Positions 1 to 12,109 of a DNA stretch of 64,000 bases are shown here, piece by piece. Position 1 is the stretch's first letter, and each line of letters begins with the position of its first letter. The notes under the pieces are model-generated. The model did no database searches. It was given only the letters and a program-made list of their open reading frames with translations, and had not been told where the DNA came from. The stretch covers positions 17,672,822-17,736,821 of the forward strand of contig NC_135570.1 of assembly GCF_964340395.1 (NCBI RefSeq), written 5' to 3'. The position numbers and the translations under genes are program-made. The DNA is from Glandiceps talaboti. Its lineage: Eukaryota > Hemichordata > Enteropneusta > Spengelidae.

Positions 1-2252
1 TAGCTAGCCTGTCTACATTCATTGACACTACATCCTAGCTAGCCTGTCTACATTCATTAACACTGCATCCTAGCTAGCCTGTCTACATTCTTTGACACTG
101 CATCCTTAGCTAAGCCTGTCTACATTCATTGACACTGCATCCTAGCTAGCTTGTCTACATTCATTGACACTACATCCTAGCTAGCCTGTCTACATTCATT
201 GACACGGCATCCTTAGCTAAGCCTGTCTACATTCATTAACACTGCATCCTAGCTAGCCTGTCTACATTCATTAACATTGTATCCTAGCTAGCCTGTCTGT
301 CTACATTCATTAACACTACATCCTAGCTAGCCTGTCTGTCTACATTCATTAACACTACATCCTAGCTAGCCTGTCTATACATTCATTAACACTGCATCCT
401 AGCTAGCCTGTCTACATTCATTGACACTACATCCTAGCTAGCCTGTCTACATTCTTTGACACTACATCCTAGCCTGTCTGTCTACATTCATTAACACTGC
501 ATCCTAGCTAGCCTGTCTACATTCATTAACACTACATCCTAGCTAGCCTGTCTACATTCATTAACACTGCATCCTAGCTAGCCTGTCTACATTCATTAAC
601 ACTGCATCCTAGCTAGCCTGTCTACATTCATTAACACTGCATCCTAGCTAGCCTGTCTACATTCATTAACACTGCATCCTAGCTTGCCTGTTTACATTCA
701 TTGACACTACATCCTAGCTAGCCTGTCTGTCTACATTCATTAACACTACATCCTAGCTAGCCTGTCTGTCTACATTCATTAACACTACATCCTAGCTAGC
801 CTGTCTGTCTACATTCATTAACACTACATCCTAGTTAGCCTGTCTGTCTACATTCATTAACACTACATCCTAGCTAGACTGTCTGTCTACATTCATTAAC
901 ACTACATCCTAGCTAGCCTGTCTATACATTCATTAACACTGCATCCTAGCTAGCCTGTCTACATTCATTGACACTACATCCTAGCTAGCCTGTCTACATT
1001 CATTAACACTGCATCCTAGCTAGCCTGGCTACATTCATTGACACGGCATCCTTAGCTAAGCCTGTCTACATTCATTAACACTGCATCCCAGCTAGCCTGT
1101 CTACATTTATTAACACTACATCCTAGCTAGCCTGTCTGTCTACATTCATTGACACCACATCCCAATGCTAGCCTGTCTATACATTCATTGACACTACATC
1201 CTAGCTAGCCTGTCTACATTCATTGACACGGCATCCTTAGCTAAGCCTGTCTACATTCATTGACACTACATCCTAGCTAGCCTGTCTACATTCATTGACA
1301 CTACATCCTAGTTAACCTGTCTACATTCATTGACACTGCATCCTAGCTAGCCTGTCTACATCCATTGACACCACATCCCAATGCTAGCCTGTCTATACAT
1401 TCATTGACACTACATCCTTGCTAGCCTGTCTACATTCATTGACACTTATAATAAATCCTAGCTAGCCTGTCTATGTCCATTGACACTGCATCCCAATGCT
1501 AGCCTGTCTATACATTCATTGACACTACATCCTAGCTAGCCTGTCTACATTCATTGACACTATATCCTAGCTAGCCTGTCTACATTCATTGACACTACAT
1601 CCTAGCTAGCCTGTCTACATTCATTGACACATCCTAGCTAGCCTGTCTACATTCATTGACATTGCATCCTTAGCTAAGCCTGTCTACATTCATTGACACA
1701 TCCTAGCTAGCCTGTCTACATTCATTAACACTGCATCCTAGCTAGCCTGTCTACATTCATTGACATTGCATCCTTAGCTAAGCCTGTCTACATTCATTAA
1801 CACTGCATCGTAGCTAGTCTGTCTCCATTCATTGACACTATACATCCTAGCTAGCCTGTCTACATTCATTGACACTACATCCTAGCTAGCCTGTTTACAT
1901 TCATTGACACTGCATCCTAGCTAGTCTGTCTACATTCATTGACACTACATCCTAGCTAGCCTGTTTACCTTCATTGACACTACATCCTAGCTAGCCTGTC
2001 TACATTTATTGACACCACATCCCAATGCTAGCCTGTCTATACATTCATTGACACTACATCCTAGCTAGCTAGCCTGTCTACATTCATTCACACTATATCC
2101 TAGCTAGCCTGTCTACATTCATTGACACATCCTAGCTAGTCTGTCTACATTCATTGACACTACATCCTAGGTAGCCTGTCTCCATTCATTGACACTGCAT
2201 CCTAGCTAGCCTGTCTCCATTCATTGACACTGCATCCTAGCTAGCCTGTCTG
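1..2252. repeat. 35-bp minisatellite array, about 64 units, open at the left window edge
   Basis: Head-to-tail units of about 35 bp beginning tagctagcctgtctacattc and ending in gacactacatcc. Length variants are common: an extra gtct, a ttagctaagcc form, and a caatgctagcc form. The array starts at base 1, so its true left end is outside the window. The right end is sharp, after the last gcctgtctg. No open frame of note. Confidence 0.97.
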
Positions 2253-2454
2253 TAGCAGCACTTTTAACAGATAATATGTTACCTTGCAAGTTTCAATTTC
2301 TGCCTCAAGATTGGATTGAAGGATCATGCTAACTCTGTACTGATATTACTAAGTGAATGAAATCAAATTATTTTATCTCATGATCATTTACCATCCAAGT
2401 TTTATTAAACAAAGGAAATTCTCAAGATTATATCCAAGCTTAATTTCCCCTGAA
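2253..2454. other. unique spacer between two minisatellites
   Basis: About 200 bp of AT-rich non-repetitive sequence separating the 35-bp and 34-bp arrays. No feature seen. Confidence 0.7.
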
Positions 2455-3545
2455 TGTTGATCAACTATACTTGTTATCCTCTCTACAATTTTGATCAACT
2501 ATACTTGTTATCCTCTCTACAATGTTAATCAACTATACTTGTTATCCTCTCTACAATTTTGATCAACTATACTTGTTATCCTCTCTACAATGTTAATCAA
2601 CTACACTTGTTATCCTCTCTACAATGTTAATCAACTATACTTGTTATCCTCTCTACAATTTTGATCAACTATACTTGTTATCCTCTCTACAATGTTAATA
2701 AACTATACTTGTTATCCTCTCTACAATGTTAATCAACTATACTTGTTATCCTCTCTACAATTTTGATCAACTATACTTGTTATCCTCTCTACAATTTTGA
2801 TCAACTATACTTGTTATCCTCTCTACAATGTTGATCAACTATACTTGTTATCCTCTCTACAATTTTGATCAACTATACTTGTTATCCTCTCTACAATTTT
2901 GATCAACTATACTTGTTATCCTCTCTACAATGTTGATCAACTATACTTGTTATCCTCTCTACAATTTTGATCAACTATACTTGTTATCCTCTCTACAATG
3001 TTGATCAACTATACTTGTTATCCTCTCTACAATTTTGATCAACTATACTTGTTATCCTCTCTACAATTTTGATCAACTATACTTGTTATCCTCTCTACAA
3101 TGTTGATCAACTATACTTGTTATCCTCTCTACAATTTTGATCAACTATACTTGTTATCCTCTCTACAATTTTGATCAACTATACTTGTTATCCTCTCTAC
3201 AATGTTGATCAACTATACTTGTTATCCTCTCTACAATTTTGATCAACTATACTTGTTATCCTCTCTACAATTTTGATCAACTATACTTGTTATCCCCTCT
3301 ACAATGTTGATCAACTATACTTGTTATCCTCTCTACAATTTTGATCAACTATACTTGTTATCCTCTCTACAATTTTGATCAACTATACTTGTTATCCTCT
3401 CTACAATGTTGATCAACTATACTTGTTATCCTCTCTACAATTTTGATCAACTATACTTGTTATCCTCTCTACAATTTTGATCAACTATACTTGTTATCCT
3501 CTCTACAATGTTGATCAACTATACTTGTTATCCTCTCTACAATTT
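2455..3545. repeat. 34-bp minisatellite array with a trimeric higher-order pattern, about 32 units
   Basis: Units of 34 bp with core caactatacttgttatcctc. They differ mainly in the 4-base junction before gatcaac: tttt (T type) or gttg/gtta (G type). In the right two thirds the order is T-T-G repeated, a 102-bp higher-order unit, with one T missing near 3000. The left third is irregular and carries gttaatc variants. Confidence 0.97.
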
Positions 3546-6227
3546 TTCTGGATGCAGTGAGTCTAATGCATAATTGTCTAGGGAATAACATGATGTCTGC
3601 AGTCTTTACATGAAACAAAAATAAAATGTGACAGAAATTTATATAATGTGCTTAGTGAAATTGTGCACGATAATTCCATGGAGTCCCTTTTAAACATTCG
3701 CCAACTTTGATCTCTGAAATTGCATGAGCAATTATATTCATGGTCACAATTAACCTTCCAATTTAAGATCATCACTCTCTATAATATAAGTCTGTTGCCA
3801 AAAGGCAAACTCAAATACATTTAAATGTTGTTATCTTCAATATCAGAAACTTGATAACTCTTCTTTTTTTATCTCCATCACTTTCCAACTCACCGTATTT
3901 TAATAGTCCAAACAGATATAACTGTATGACTTACATATCAAGACACTTTTAGAAGACATTAACCATAGGGATGATATAATATATATGTCACTGCAAACAA
4001 TTTAGATTGTAGATCTAAAAAAATGAGTTTCTGCTCTTCTGTAAGCTTATCAGGGATTGGTGAAATCTGATACTGATATTTTGTAAGCCTTGCAAGGATT
4101 GGTGTAATCTGATATCACATGATCAACAATTGATGATCTATGGTGCTATTAGTTTACATACTTGTTTGCCAAGTAAACACAGTTTAAAATTGGATTTTAA
4201 ATGAAAACATTTCTATATCTTAATGATCAGAGTCCCAAAGGAGAAGTGTGTGGGAGACAGTATACTATGTTAGATTAAAATGTTATATTGATAAGGCCAT
4301 CAGGAAAAGTATTTCTGGTTCTGGTTCCTCCCAATGTTACATTTTATTACATGTACAACCAGTGACAGACAAGCATTTACAAGCAGAACTTGTCACAAAC
4401 AGGTATTGTGGTAAATGAATTGGATTAATTATCACACTTGGCAAAGCATGTTGTAACTTGACTATAGTATTAGATATCACAGTTTAACAGTTTATGGCCT
4501 CTTTACATGTACATGGAATGCCAGAGGAACTTAACATTTGTTTGTGAATGTGAACTATATAAAGAGACCATCAAACTGTTCATATCAAACCATGAAATGT
4601 AATAAAAGTCTCTGTACTTGCAAGTGCCAAGTGTTTTTAACAAATCCAATGCAGTTATTAACGTTCCCTGTTTGTAACAAGTTTCCTTTGTAAATACTTG
4701 TCTGTCACTGGTTGTAAATACTTGTCTGTCACTGGTTGTAACCTGTCTTCTGGTCTCTTCATTTAATCATGTAAATGTTGCATAATACAATCAGAGTTGA
4801 AAAGTGTGTGATCATATCATGTTGTCATGGCAATTTTGGTGCACTATTGAGTAAATGAGTTAAATCTCAGAGCAACTGATAATTCCCAAATAAAAACAAA
4901 CTGTGATATATAGTAACATTTGTCAGTCCACCTATAATACGTACTGCGTCTCTATCAACTAATGAATGACAGCTGACTTCCATTGACAATTTGCGGACTA
5001 ACTTACAACATACTGTCTTCTTTTACCACTTATAATTGTGATTCAAGTTGGAAAAGAAGAGCCAATTATTGAACATGGAGTTTGAAATCACTGGAGATTT
5101 GGACTTTGGCATTCAATATAGTTATCTCCACTGGGAAATATTACAATTAACACTAAACAGAGTGAAAACCTTTCAAGTGGACAATCATATCACACAGTTG
5201 GCCTATTTAATACAAAGAAAAATATATAGGATGTAGAGACTGACATATGCAGTTAATTGTTACAAAATAAAACACATTCTAATTATGGTGATAGATGTAC
5301 CAGATGTGTGATATTATAAATTGCATACCCTGACTAATAATTGGTATAGCCCAACTCTATGATTTCTGGTGGAAACTCATTAGTCTTTCATTCAGTTTAT
5401 TTCTACTCTTTTGTCAGCTTTTCATCATGAGATCAGAATTAACTTTGTAATAAAAAACACCATTGATTTCTGAAATTAATCAAAAAAGTTAAATGTTGAT
5501 TTCTATTGAATTAATAGTGTACATTGACATATGTGGTAATAATAAGTGGTGTTCATTTAATCAATCAATTAATTAACTAGCTAATTAAAATTAACAATTA
5601 CAAATCAATAAATATAGCACATAGTAAATAGTCATTGACAAGTAATTAATCAATTAGTACAAATTATATCCCTTTATGCTGGGTAATTAACAAGAAGTAA
5701 TTGAATTCATAATGAAGATAACCATGTCATGGAAATAAAAATATCACTTTTCATAAGGCCTAAAAAAATATTGTAATCAAAATTTTAGAATAGGTTGGGT
5801 AGGTAGATTTTTTATTCTTTTATTTTTTTTTATGTGTTCAGGTTGTTATGTTTTCCATTGTTTTCCATATGGTCTCTGTAGTTATTGGTTTCTTCTCATC
5901 AGATGTACATTCATTACAGATTGGAAGAACAGTTTTATATTGTCTTTTTAAGTTGATGTCAGTTTCCGCATCCACTACTTCTTGTGAGACTTCACAATTT
6001 TCATGATTTTATTTATTTTTTTCTCAAAAATGTTAGTAAAAAAAGGTTAGGCCGTGAAAACCTAGGTGGGGTCAGGTAACTGGAAACACGCAATTTTTTT
6101 TTATGCCTAACTGTTAACTTTATAATGTATTAGGCCTTTGTCTGACATCCAAGTCACATTTCAGTTATCGACAGATTAGGAGGAAATTGATATATTATGA
6201 TGTACAATTAGTATACTGGAAATATAA
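3546..6227. other. AT-rich stretch with no supported gene
   Basis: No open frame beyond about 65 codons and no frame with a recognisable domain. One short direct duplication, tgtaaatacttgtctgtcac, occurs twice near 4690-4735. Homopolymer T tracts lie near 5800-5830. It looks like ordinary intergenic or intronic sequence. Confidence 0.6.
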
Positions 6228-6520
6228 TACATTATTAGGGAATGTTCTAAGAATTCTTATGGAATATTCTATGAACAAGTTTTAGAGAATATCCTTTTTG
6301 GGAATATTCTAAGAAGAAATAATTTTAGGGAATATTCCAAGAAATTCAATACATGTTTTGAGGGAATATTCCAATGAATAAATGCTTTTAGGGAATATTC
6401 TGATGAATAAACGATTTTAGGAAATATTCCAAGAATAAATGTGTTTTAGGGAATATACCCATTAATAAATATTCCATTTATTCATTGCAATATTCCTTAA
6501 AAAACATTTATGGAATATTC
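6228..6520. repeat. degenerate ~32-bp repeat built around a GGAATATTCC palindrome
   Basis: Eight to nine imperfect units of about 30-35 bp, each with a version of agggaatattcc followed by aa(g)aataaatg. The palindromic core is the best preserved part. The divergence of the linkers indicates an old array. Confidence 0.75.
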
Positions 6521-6792
6521 CATTATTCAAACTATTTGTGAAAAAGCAAATTTTAGATTCAGTGTTGATTTTATACCATCCATTCATAGCAATTTGTGTC
6601 GAGATAGAAATATATTTGATACTGTACTTACCAAAAGTGTAGAGTCTAACAAAATATTGTGGATGCACTTTTTATGATTAAAGCAATTCAAATTCTTTAA
6701 GGCAAGATCATAACATAATTCATAATTCATACTTCACTTTTAGTTAATTGCAGCTAAATTTCAAATTATTTTATTACAGATTTAGTTCCATT
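6521..6792. other. AT-rich spacer, nothing identified
   Basis: Unique sequence between the GGAATATTCC repeats and the next minisatellite. Short ORFs only, without recognisable content. Confidence 0.5.
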
Positions 6793-7433
6793 CACAGCTG
6801 ACACAGGTACACGAGTAACTCAGCAAATCTTGATACATGTACACGAGTAACACAGAAAATGCTGATACAGTTACAAAGGTAACATGCAGTAAATACTGAC
6901 ACAGGTACACACTGGTAACTTAACAGTAAATGCTGATACAGTTACAAAGGTAACATGCAGTAAATGCTGACACAGGTATACAGGTATGTGACTCAGTAAA
7001 TGCTGACACAGGTACGCAGGTAACACACTGGTAACTCAGTAAATGTCGACACAGGTACACAGGTAATGTGCAGTAAAATTCTGACACAGTTACACAGGTA
7101 TGTGACTCAGTAAATGCTGACACAGGTACACAGGTACACACGTATGTGACTCAGTAAATGCCGACACAGGTATACAGGTAACATGCAGTAAATGCTGACA
7201 CAGGTACACAGGTAATGTGCAGTAAATGCTGACACAGGTACACAGGTAACATGCAGTAAATGTCGACACAGGTATGCAGGTATGTGACTCAGTAAATACT
7301 GACACAGGTATATACAGGTAATGTGCAGTAAATACCGACACAGGTACACAGGTAACGTGCAGTAAATGCTGACACAGGTACACAGGTAATGTGCAGTAAA
7401 TGCTGACACAGGTACACAGGTAACATGCAGTAA
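6793..7433. repeat. 34-36 bp minisatellite, left segment, interrupted by a transposon
   Basis: Units contain agtaaatgctgacacaggta followed by cacaggtaacatgc or cgcaggtatgtgactc, giving 34- and 36-bp forms. The first few units are degenerate. The array stops at the transposon end at 7434 and resumes at 12110 in the same orientation and phase. Apparent minus-strand ORFs (up to 117 codons, Cys/Val/Tyr-rich) are only the repeat read in an open frame. Confidence 0.95.
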
Positions 7434-8732
7434 CCCTTACCAAACTGAAAGCTCAGACCCAAGCTGGCAAAGAGCTTTTTCAGAGCTTTTCAGCTCTGTG
7501 GCACACTACCAACAGCTCTATTGCACACATTCAAAAATGTGTTGAGCTGCTGAATGTCTGCAACAGACTTCTAGGGTTTATGTCTGTTAGGAAAAAAATT
7601 CTTAAGCTTACTGACAGCTGTCTGCATCTCACTGACAGCTGTCTGCAGTTCACCAACAGCTACTTGCAGTTTACTGGCAGCTGTCTTCAGCCACAGGAGT
7701 TAATTTCTAAATAATGTCTGTCAGGAGTGTTTACACTTTGCTCTGTCATGGGCAAAACGACTAGCAGCAGACTTTTAGCATCTTTTGTGGTAGTTTCCAG
7801 AATATTTTAAAGTTACCTGGACAGTGGCAATGTGGAAGGGCATACCAATCCAAGGGTTCTCTGTTAATATGCTTCTGTGTCATAATAAATATTGCTTGGA
7901 ATTAAACTTGCCTAAATACTTATTCACTAAAACATACATCAAATGTATGCAGGTGAATGTAGGTAATATTTATAAGAATGCCTGCAACACCATCAAATGA
8001 CCAATAACTACAGTACATTTACATGTTAAAATATATTTATTAAGTTTCATTGTTAAGTATAAACACCGGAATCTGTTCTTGTTAAAACGTAAACCAGCTG
8101 CATGAAGAACAAAATCAATCCTTACAGAATACCTCTAATATAAAATGTACATGTATTGTTGTATGCATTTATTATTTGCATCGTTCACCCTCACAACTTA
8201 CCGAGATTTAATGTAACTGTTTTCTCAAATTATTTGTAATATGTCACCTACATAACAAACATCCATTTTAAAATCATTTGCCAGATTTAGTATTCTGGGT
8301 TTGTGATAGCCATGCACGTATATTAGTGTGGAATTTGTTTACTATGCTTCAACTTGGGACTAGCAATTACTGGTTACATATGCAGAAACACGGCCCATTT
8401 TCAAGGGTACTACAGGAAATGTCCCCTGCAGTATATTTCTTGACTTGGGCCGGTCGTGTAGCGTATAGGCATTGAAAAGAGTGGTTCATTTTGGGCCGCA
8501 TATGATCGGCCTCGCCAATATCTGAGTTTTCAGTTTCACTATAGTCAGTCATATTCAGGGTTGTCATACCCATCATCAACGCCGTCTGATAAATCTCGAC
8601 AGTCGGATGTCAACAAGGGATTTTGACTCCCCTCTTCATTGTCAAATAACTCACAGTTGTCTTCATTTCCTCCGTTATGTTATAACATGAATAAATATGA
8701 TGCTCGCCATCTCCTTCCTGTCGATCATCTCA

Positions 8733-8897
8733 TTAGTCTACCAAACTCGCTTGAAACGTTATCGGTATTGTCTGTGTACGTGTTCGTGTGTTGTTGATGT
8801 CGAGGGACATCACCCGGAAGTGATGGGAGTCCATCGTTTGTGGGCCAATGATCGCAAAGTTGTCCTCAGAACTGGAATGGCCACTTTTCGCTTCCAT
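8733..8897 (-). pseudogene. gene-like ORF segment on the minus strand of transposon copy 1
   Basis: Reading leftward from an ATG at 8897-8895, the frame stays open for 54 codons to a TAG-side stop at 8733. It begins MEAKSGHSSSEDNFAIIG and is fairly hydrophilic. The same frame exists in copy 2 (about 38176-38340). A possible splice donor (tttg|gtagac) lies just before the stop. Further left, two other minus-strand frames are open: an acidic one rich in Asp/Glu/Asn (about 8540-8665) and one reading through 8367-8579. This could be the first exon of a gene reading away from the CpG-rich core at 8985-9298. No homology recognised; it may be noncoding. Confidence 0.3.
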
Positions 8898-8984
8898 CTC
8901 CCATAGATTGTCATTTTGCTTCAACTTTTGGAGATTACAAGTATACTGCTCTGTTTTGAGTCGATACGTAACGTGAACGCACGG

Positions 8985-9298
8985 TGTAAACAAACCCCTC
9001 GATCGTCGATCGCTGGCTAAGGTTATATCCACAATATGGCGTCACAGGCTCTTTCAAAGCTCGTGGAAAAACTGCTAGGAACAAACATTTTGTTTATGGC
9101 TAATAACAGCGCAAACATGGATAATATGAAAGAAACAAAATAATAAACAAAAATATATTTTTTCAAAATTGAATCAACGACTGCTGTAAAGTTTACAACG
9201 CATTGAAGTTTTGAAATTATTGTGAACGAGGCTATGACGTATCAGCCAATCAAATCAACGCGCGCAATCTCCCCAGTACTTCAAATGTGAAACGGAAG
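8985..9298. promoter_or_regulatory. CpG-rich promoter-like core of transposon copy 1
   Basis: Within an otherwise AT-rich element this stretch has clustered CpGs (cgatcgtcgatcgc, acgcgcgc), a CCAAT box in agccaatcaaatcaacg near 9243, and ends at a good ATG context (gaagATGGCGG). Candidate exons diverge from it: minus-strand ORF at 8733-8897 and plus-strand exon at 9299. I infer a captured bidirectional promoter; no TATA box is evident. Copy 2 keeps the same features at about 38425-38739. Confidence 0.4.
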
Positions 9299-9394
9299 AT
9301 GGCGGCCATGATTCACAAAGGCAAAGAAAATCGTTTTCGACAACTGATCATGAGAAGAGGTATGCATCAAGACCTACTCATTTTGGTGATGAAG
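9299..9394 (+). pseudogene. putative first exon inside transposon copy 1
   Basis: An ATG with A at -3 and G at +4 opens 32 codons (begins MAAMIHKGKENRFRQL) and ends exactly at a consensus donor, gatgaag|gtatgtt. An alternative donor lies at 9359/9360. Copy 2 preserves length, start and donor with three amino-acid changes (residues 3, 4 and 19). The basic, short product is not recognised. It probably belongs with the exon at 10455-10689, but the 96-nt length (phase 0) does not join in frame to that exon, so an intervening exon, the alternative structure or decay must be assumed. Confidence 0.35.
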
Positions 9395-9913
9395 GTATGT
9401 TAATTTAACTGACGCTTTCAGAGCACATTATAGGCTCTGGTATTTTTTTTAAACGATAGAATCCTGGTCGTCTATGTGTAGACGTTATATCTTATTTATA
9501 ATACTATTATAGTACTTGTGGCCGTACGATCGGAGCCTTTTCAGACATAGACCTAGACCTCGGTCCACGGTTGCATACATAGACTTCTACAACTGTTTGA
9601 AACTTCCGAAAGTTGTTTTTAAAGTACATCTGATATACATGTAATATGTAAAAAATATTAGTTTCTCGTCGAAAGAGTTCCTATGTACCGCACTGATACT
9701 CGAGTCTTGTTAGAAAACAGTGGCAAATTAATTTATTCAATTAAGATATGGAATGGAACAATGTTGGAGTGTTTTGTAGAAACCAGTGTGTCACAAATCA
9801 TTTAGTAGTAGTACTAGTACACCCCATGGTCACAGCCACATTTACACAGTGCTCTGTCATGTACATGCAGAACACTTTTCACCAACTTGATGTATGTCAT
9901 TGAGGTCTGTCCG

Positions 9914-9975
9914 TATGTATGTATGTGTGTGTGTGTGTATATATATATACGTACGTACATGTATGTATGTATTTA
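9914..9975. repeat. TATG/TG/TA microsatellite in transposon copy 1
   Basis: A run of tatg, then tg, then ta and tacg dinucleotides and tetranucleotides. It differs in length from the equivalent tract in copy 2 (39455-39520), as expected for slippage. Confidence 0.9.
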
Positions 9976-10454
9976 TTTAATAAGGGTATGGACTTTCATT
10001 TTAATCAAAGGTTGTCATGTTTAAAATGCTTCATATTGATGTATTTGTGTATTTATTACGTTATAGTGCAAATTATAGAACACAACACATATTTAGTTGT
10101 AAGGAGAGAGTAAGAATATGAAACTCTTGTTGAGGCATTGTGGCCATCAGACAAGCAATATTAATTATCCTTGTCTTATTCTAAGTAGAAATGTTAAGTG
10201 TTAAGTGAGACAATGTGGGAAGACTGCGAGTTCATTATTTTTTTATAAAGTTTTTATAAAGCTGTTCCTTAATTATGGCTGCTCAGCCTCTGATGTACTT
10301 TTGGGAAGTCTGATAAAATGTATTCACCTAGGGTGTACCACTGTTAACACACTACAAGAATATACATTTTGTAGATTCTATTTACCAGTTGATAATTTTT
10401 GTTTTGCCAAAATTAGTGTTACTTACATGCATGTTTTTATTCGTTGCATCTTAG

Positions 10455-10689
10455 AGTAGAAACTCAAGATGACTTTAGAAAAAGCAGTGTCAACATAAAA
10501 GTACAAAAAACAGAAAGTGGACAAAGAAAGCAAACTCCAGCAGGACAAAAAATGGAACACATGCAGCACAGCAAAGCAATAAAGCAAAGACTGACAAAGA
10601 TAGAGAAATTGCTGGAGAAGCAAGCCAAACGCCTAGCAAAGTTGTATGGCAACTTTAAAAAGGATGAAGGAACAGGCCTACTTTCAAAG
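10455..10689 (+). pseudogene. putative internal exon encoding a lysine-rich coiled-coil-like segment (transposon copy 1)
   Basis: Preceded by a plausible acceptor (ttgcatcttag|agtag) and followed by a donor (ctttcaaag|gtacta). The open frame spans the whole 235 nt and gives about 78 residues rich in Lys, Gln and Glu, with a heptad-like stretch (KQRLTKIEKLLEKQAKRLAKL) suggesting a basic amphipathic helix or coiled coil. The frame needs two bases from the previous exon. In copy 2 a 2-base insertion at the position after EKLL breaks the frame. Downstream, an acceptor tttgcag|tgactttc at about 10939 leads into Asp/Glu-rich frames broken by stops. Family unknown. Confidence 0.4.
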
Positions 10690-10938
10690 GTACTAGTAAC
10701 TTTTTTAATCTGTTAGTGTATAAAAACAAAACAGAGCAATATAATTGCCCAAGAGGAGCAAATAGTAAAAAGACACAAGACAGTTGGCATTTCTATAGGG
10801 ACAAACAATAGATTCTTTGTTTGTAGCATGTAACTGTTTATTAGAAACAAAAGATAAAATGAACTGTGTACCTCTCCCTTCACATTCATAACAAACATTT
10901 CTTTTGTTAATTGATTGCTCTTGGTTCTTTCTTTGCAG

Positions 10939-11120
10939 TGACTTTCAGGAACCAATGGATATTGATTGATCTGATTCTGATCCTGATTCTGCCAAACTGA
11001 TGATGTAAACTACCGAAGTGATGATGTAAACTGCCAATGTGATGATGTAAACTGCCGAAGTGATGATGCTAATGATGAACACAATGGCTTTAGCTTATAT
11101 AATGACTGAAAGTGAAATAA
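10939..11120 (+). pseudogene. decayed acidic terminal exon with 21-bp repeats (transposon copy 1)
   Basis: Follows a polypyrimidine-AG acceptor (ctttctttgcag). One frame gives DFQEPMDID before a stop. A second gives repeated seven-residue units of the type DDVNCRS from three tandem 21-bp repeats (about 10999-11061). Copy 2 has only two such units. No single frame crosses the region, so if it was an exon it is now broken. Confidence 0.3.
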
Positions 11121-12109
11121 TGTCAGACTCTGAAACTCCAGCAACTGTTGAAAGCCAAACTCAAATTGCCAGAGCTCTTTCACATGTATGATGTAGGTAA
11201 TTCTTTAGATTTGATTTGAAGAACCCCATCATTAAGGGACATATATTTTTTGTCTTCTAATCAATGGATGAATACAGGTACTATTGTTAAACTCAGGTAT
11301 GTTGGTACTGTCATTTCACTACAGACATGTCTCAAGCCTTTTGGTTATTTTGGAAAAAAGCAATAAAGTTGCTTCTTGTTTTCATTTAATTCTTCTTCTG
11401 CATGATTTACTGGTTGCAAAAGTATGTGCCCGTGTGTGTAGTATGTACATATACATATATGTGTATCCCCTAAAACATGTAAGTGAACAAACTTTGTGAG
11501 TTTGTGAAACTGACATTTTTTAAATATGTTTCAGTGGGAACAAGCATTCAAATCAAATATGGTCAGTCCTGATATACATTTGTATGTCAAATATATTTCC
11601 CCAACGTGTATAAGCATGTTTTAAGTGTCAAAATTAATATGGTTTAAAACATGTTTAAAACTAGTTTCAAATGAGTTGACTAAGGACTTCTGACAAGTTT
11701 AAAACATGAATGAAACACTCAAAACTGATCAGACTTGTTTTGAATTAGTATAGAACACTTTTTAAACTAGTGGATTTTTAGTAAGGAATTCCCCTTTTGC
11801 AGTGTGCCAATGATACCTGTCAGAAGTCTGCTTATAGTCTTTCAGCAGTTTGTCACAATGCTGTCAGAAGGCTGTTGTTAGTCTGTCAGGTCTGTTAGTG
11901 GTCTTTCAGATGTCTGACGATAGTCTTACATAAGTCTGTTATAAAGCAGTTGAATGTCTGTCAGGTATTTACCTGAGCTGTTGAGAGCTGTTCTCTGCAG
12001 CTCAAATCTAATTATGTATGCACAAAAATCAGCCTTCCGGCAGCTAACTGTCAGAAGTCTTTTTGAGAGCTGCTGCAGCTCAAAAACAGCTGTCTCATTT
12101 CGGTAAGGG

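Larger units (their letters stand above)
7434..12109 (+). mobile_element. 4676-bp DNA transposon, copy 1 (CCCTTACC termini, 2-bp AA target duplication)
   Basis: The left end reads CCCTTACCAAACTGA and the reverse complement of the right end CCCTTACCGAAATGA, a 15-bp terminal inverted repeat with two mismatches. Both subterminal zones are rich in CTGTC/GACAG and cagctgt motifs, as expected for transposase-binding subterminal repeats. Insertion is within a minisatellite. The unit gcagtaaatgctg became gcagtAA|element|AAatgctg, so the target duplication is AA. A second copy lies at 36877-41641. There is no transposase-sized ORF, so the element is non-autonomous. A 2-bp duplication is known for CACTA/EnSpm and ISL2EU, but the termini do not match CACTA, so the superfamily is unresolved. 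The interior has a CpG-rich core and gene-like exons. Confidence 0.9.

Noticed and set aside
6920-7443. Minus-strand ORFs of 73-117 codons rich in Cys, Val and Tyr
   Set aside because: They are the 34-36 bp minisatellite read in open frames; three frames of the same array are open and mutually exclusive, and none has a start or domain.
9914-10113. Tyr/Val/Cys-rich ORF at the microsatellite of transposon copy 1
   Set aside because: Explained by the TATG/TG run; length differs between copies through slippage.
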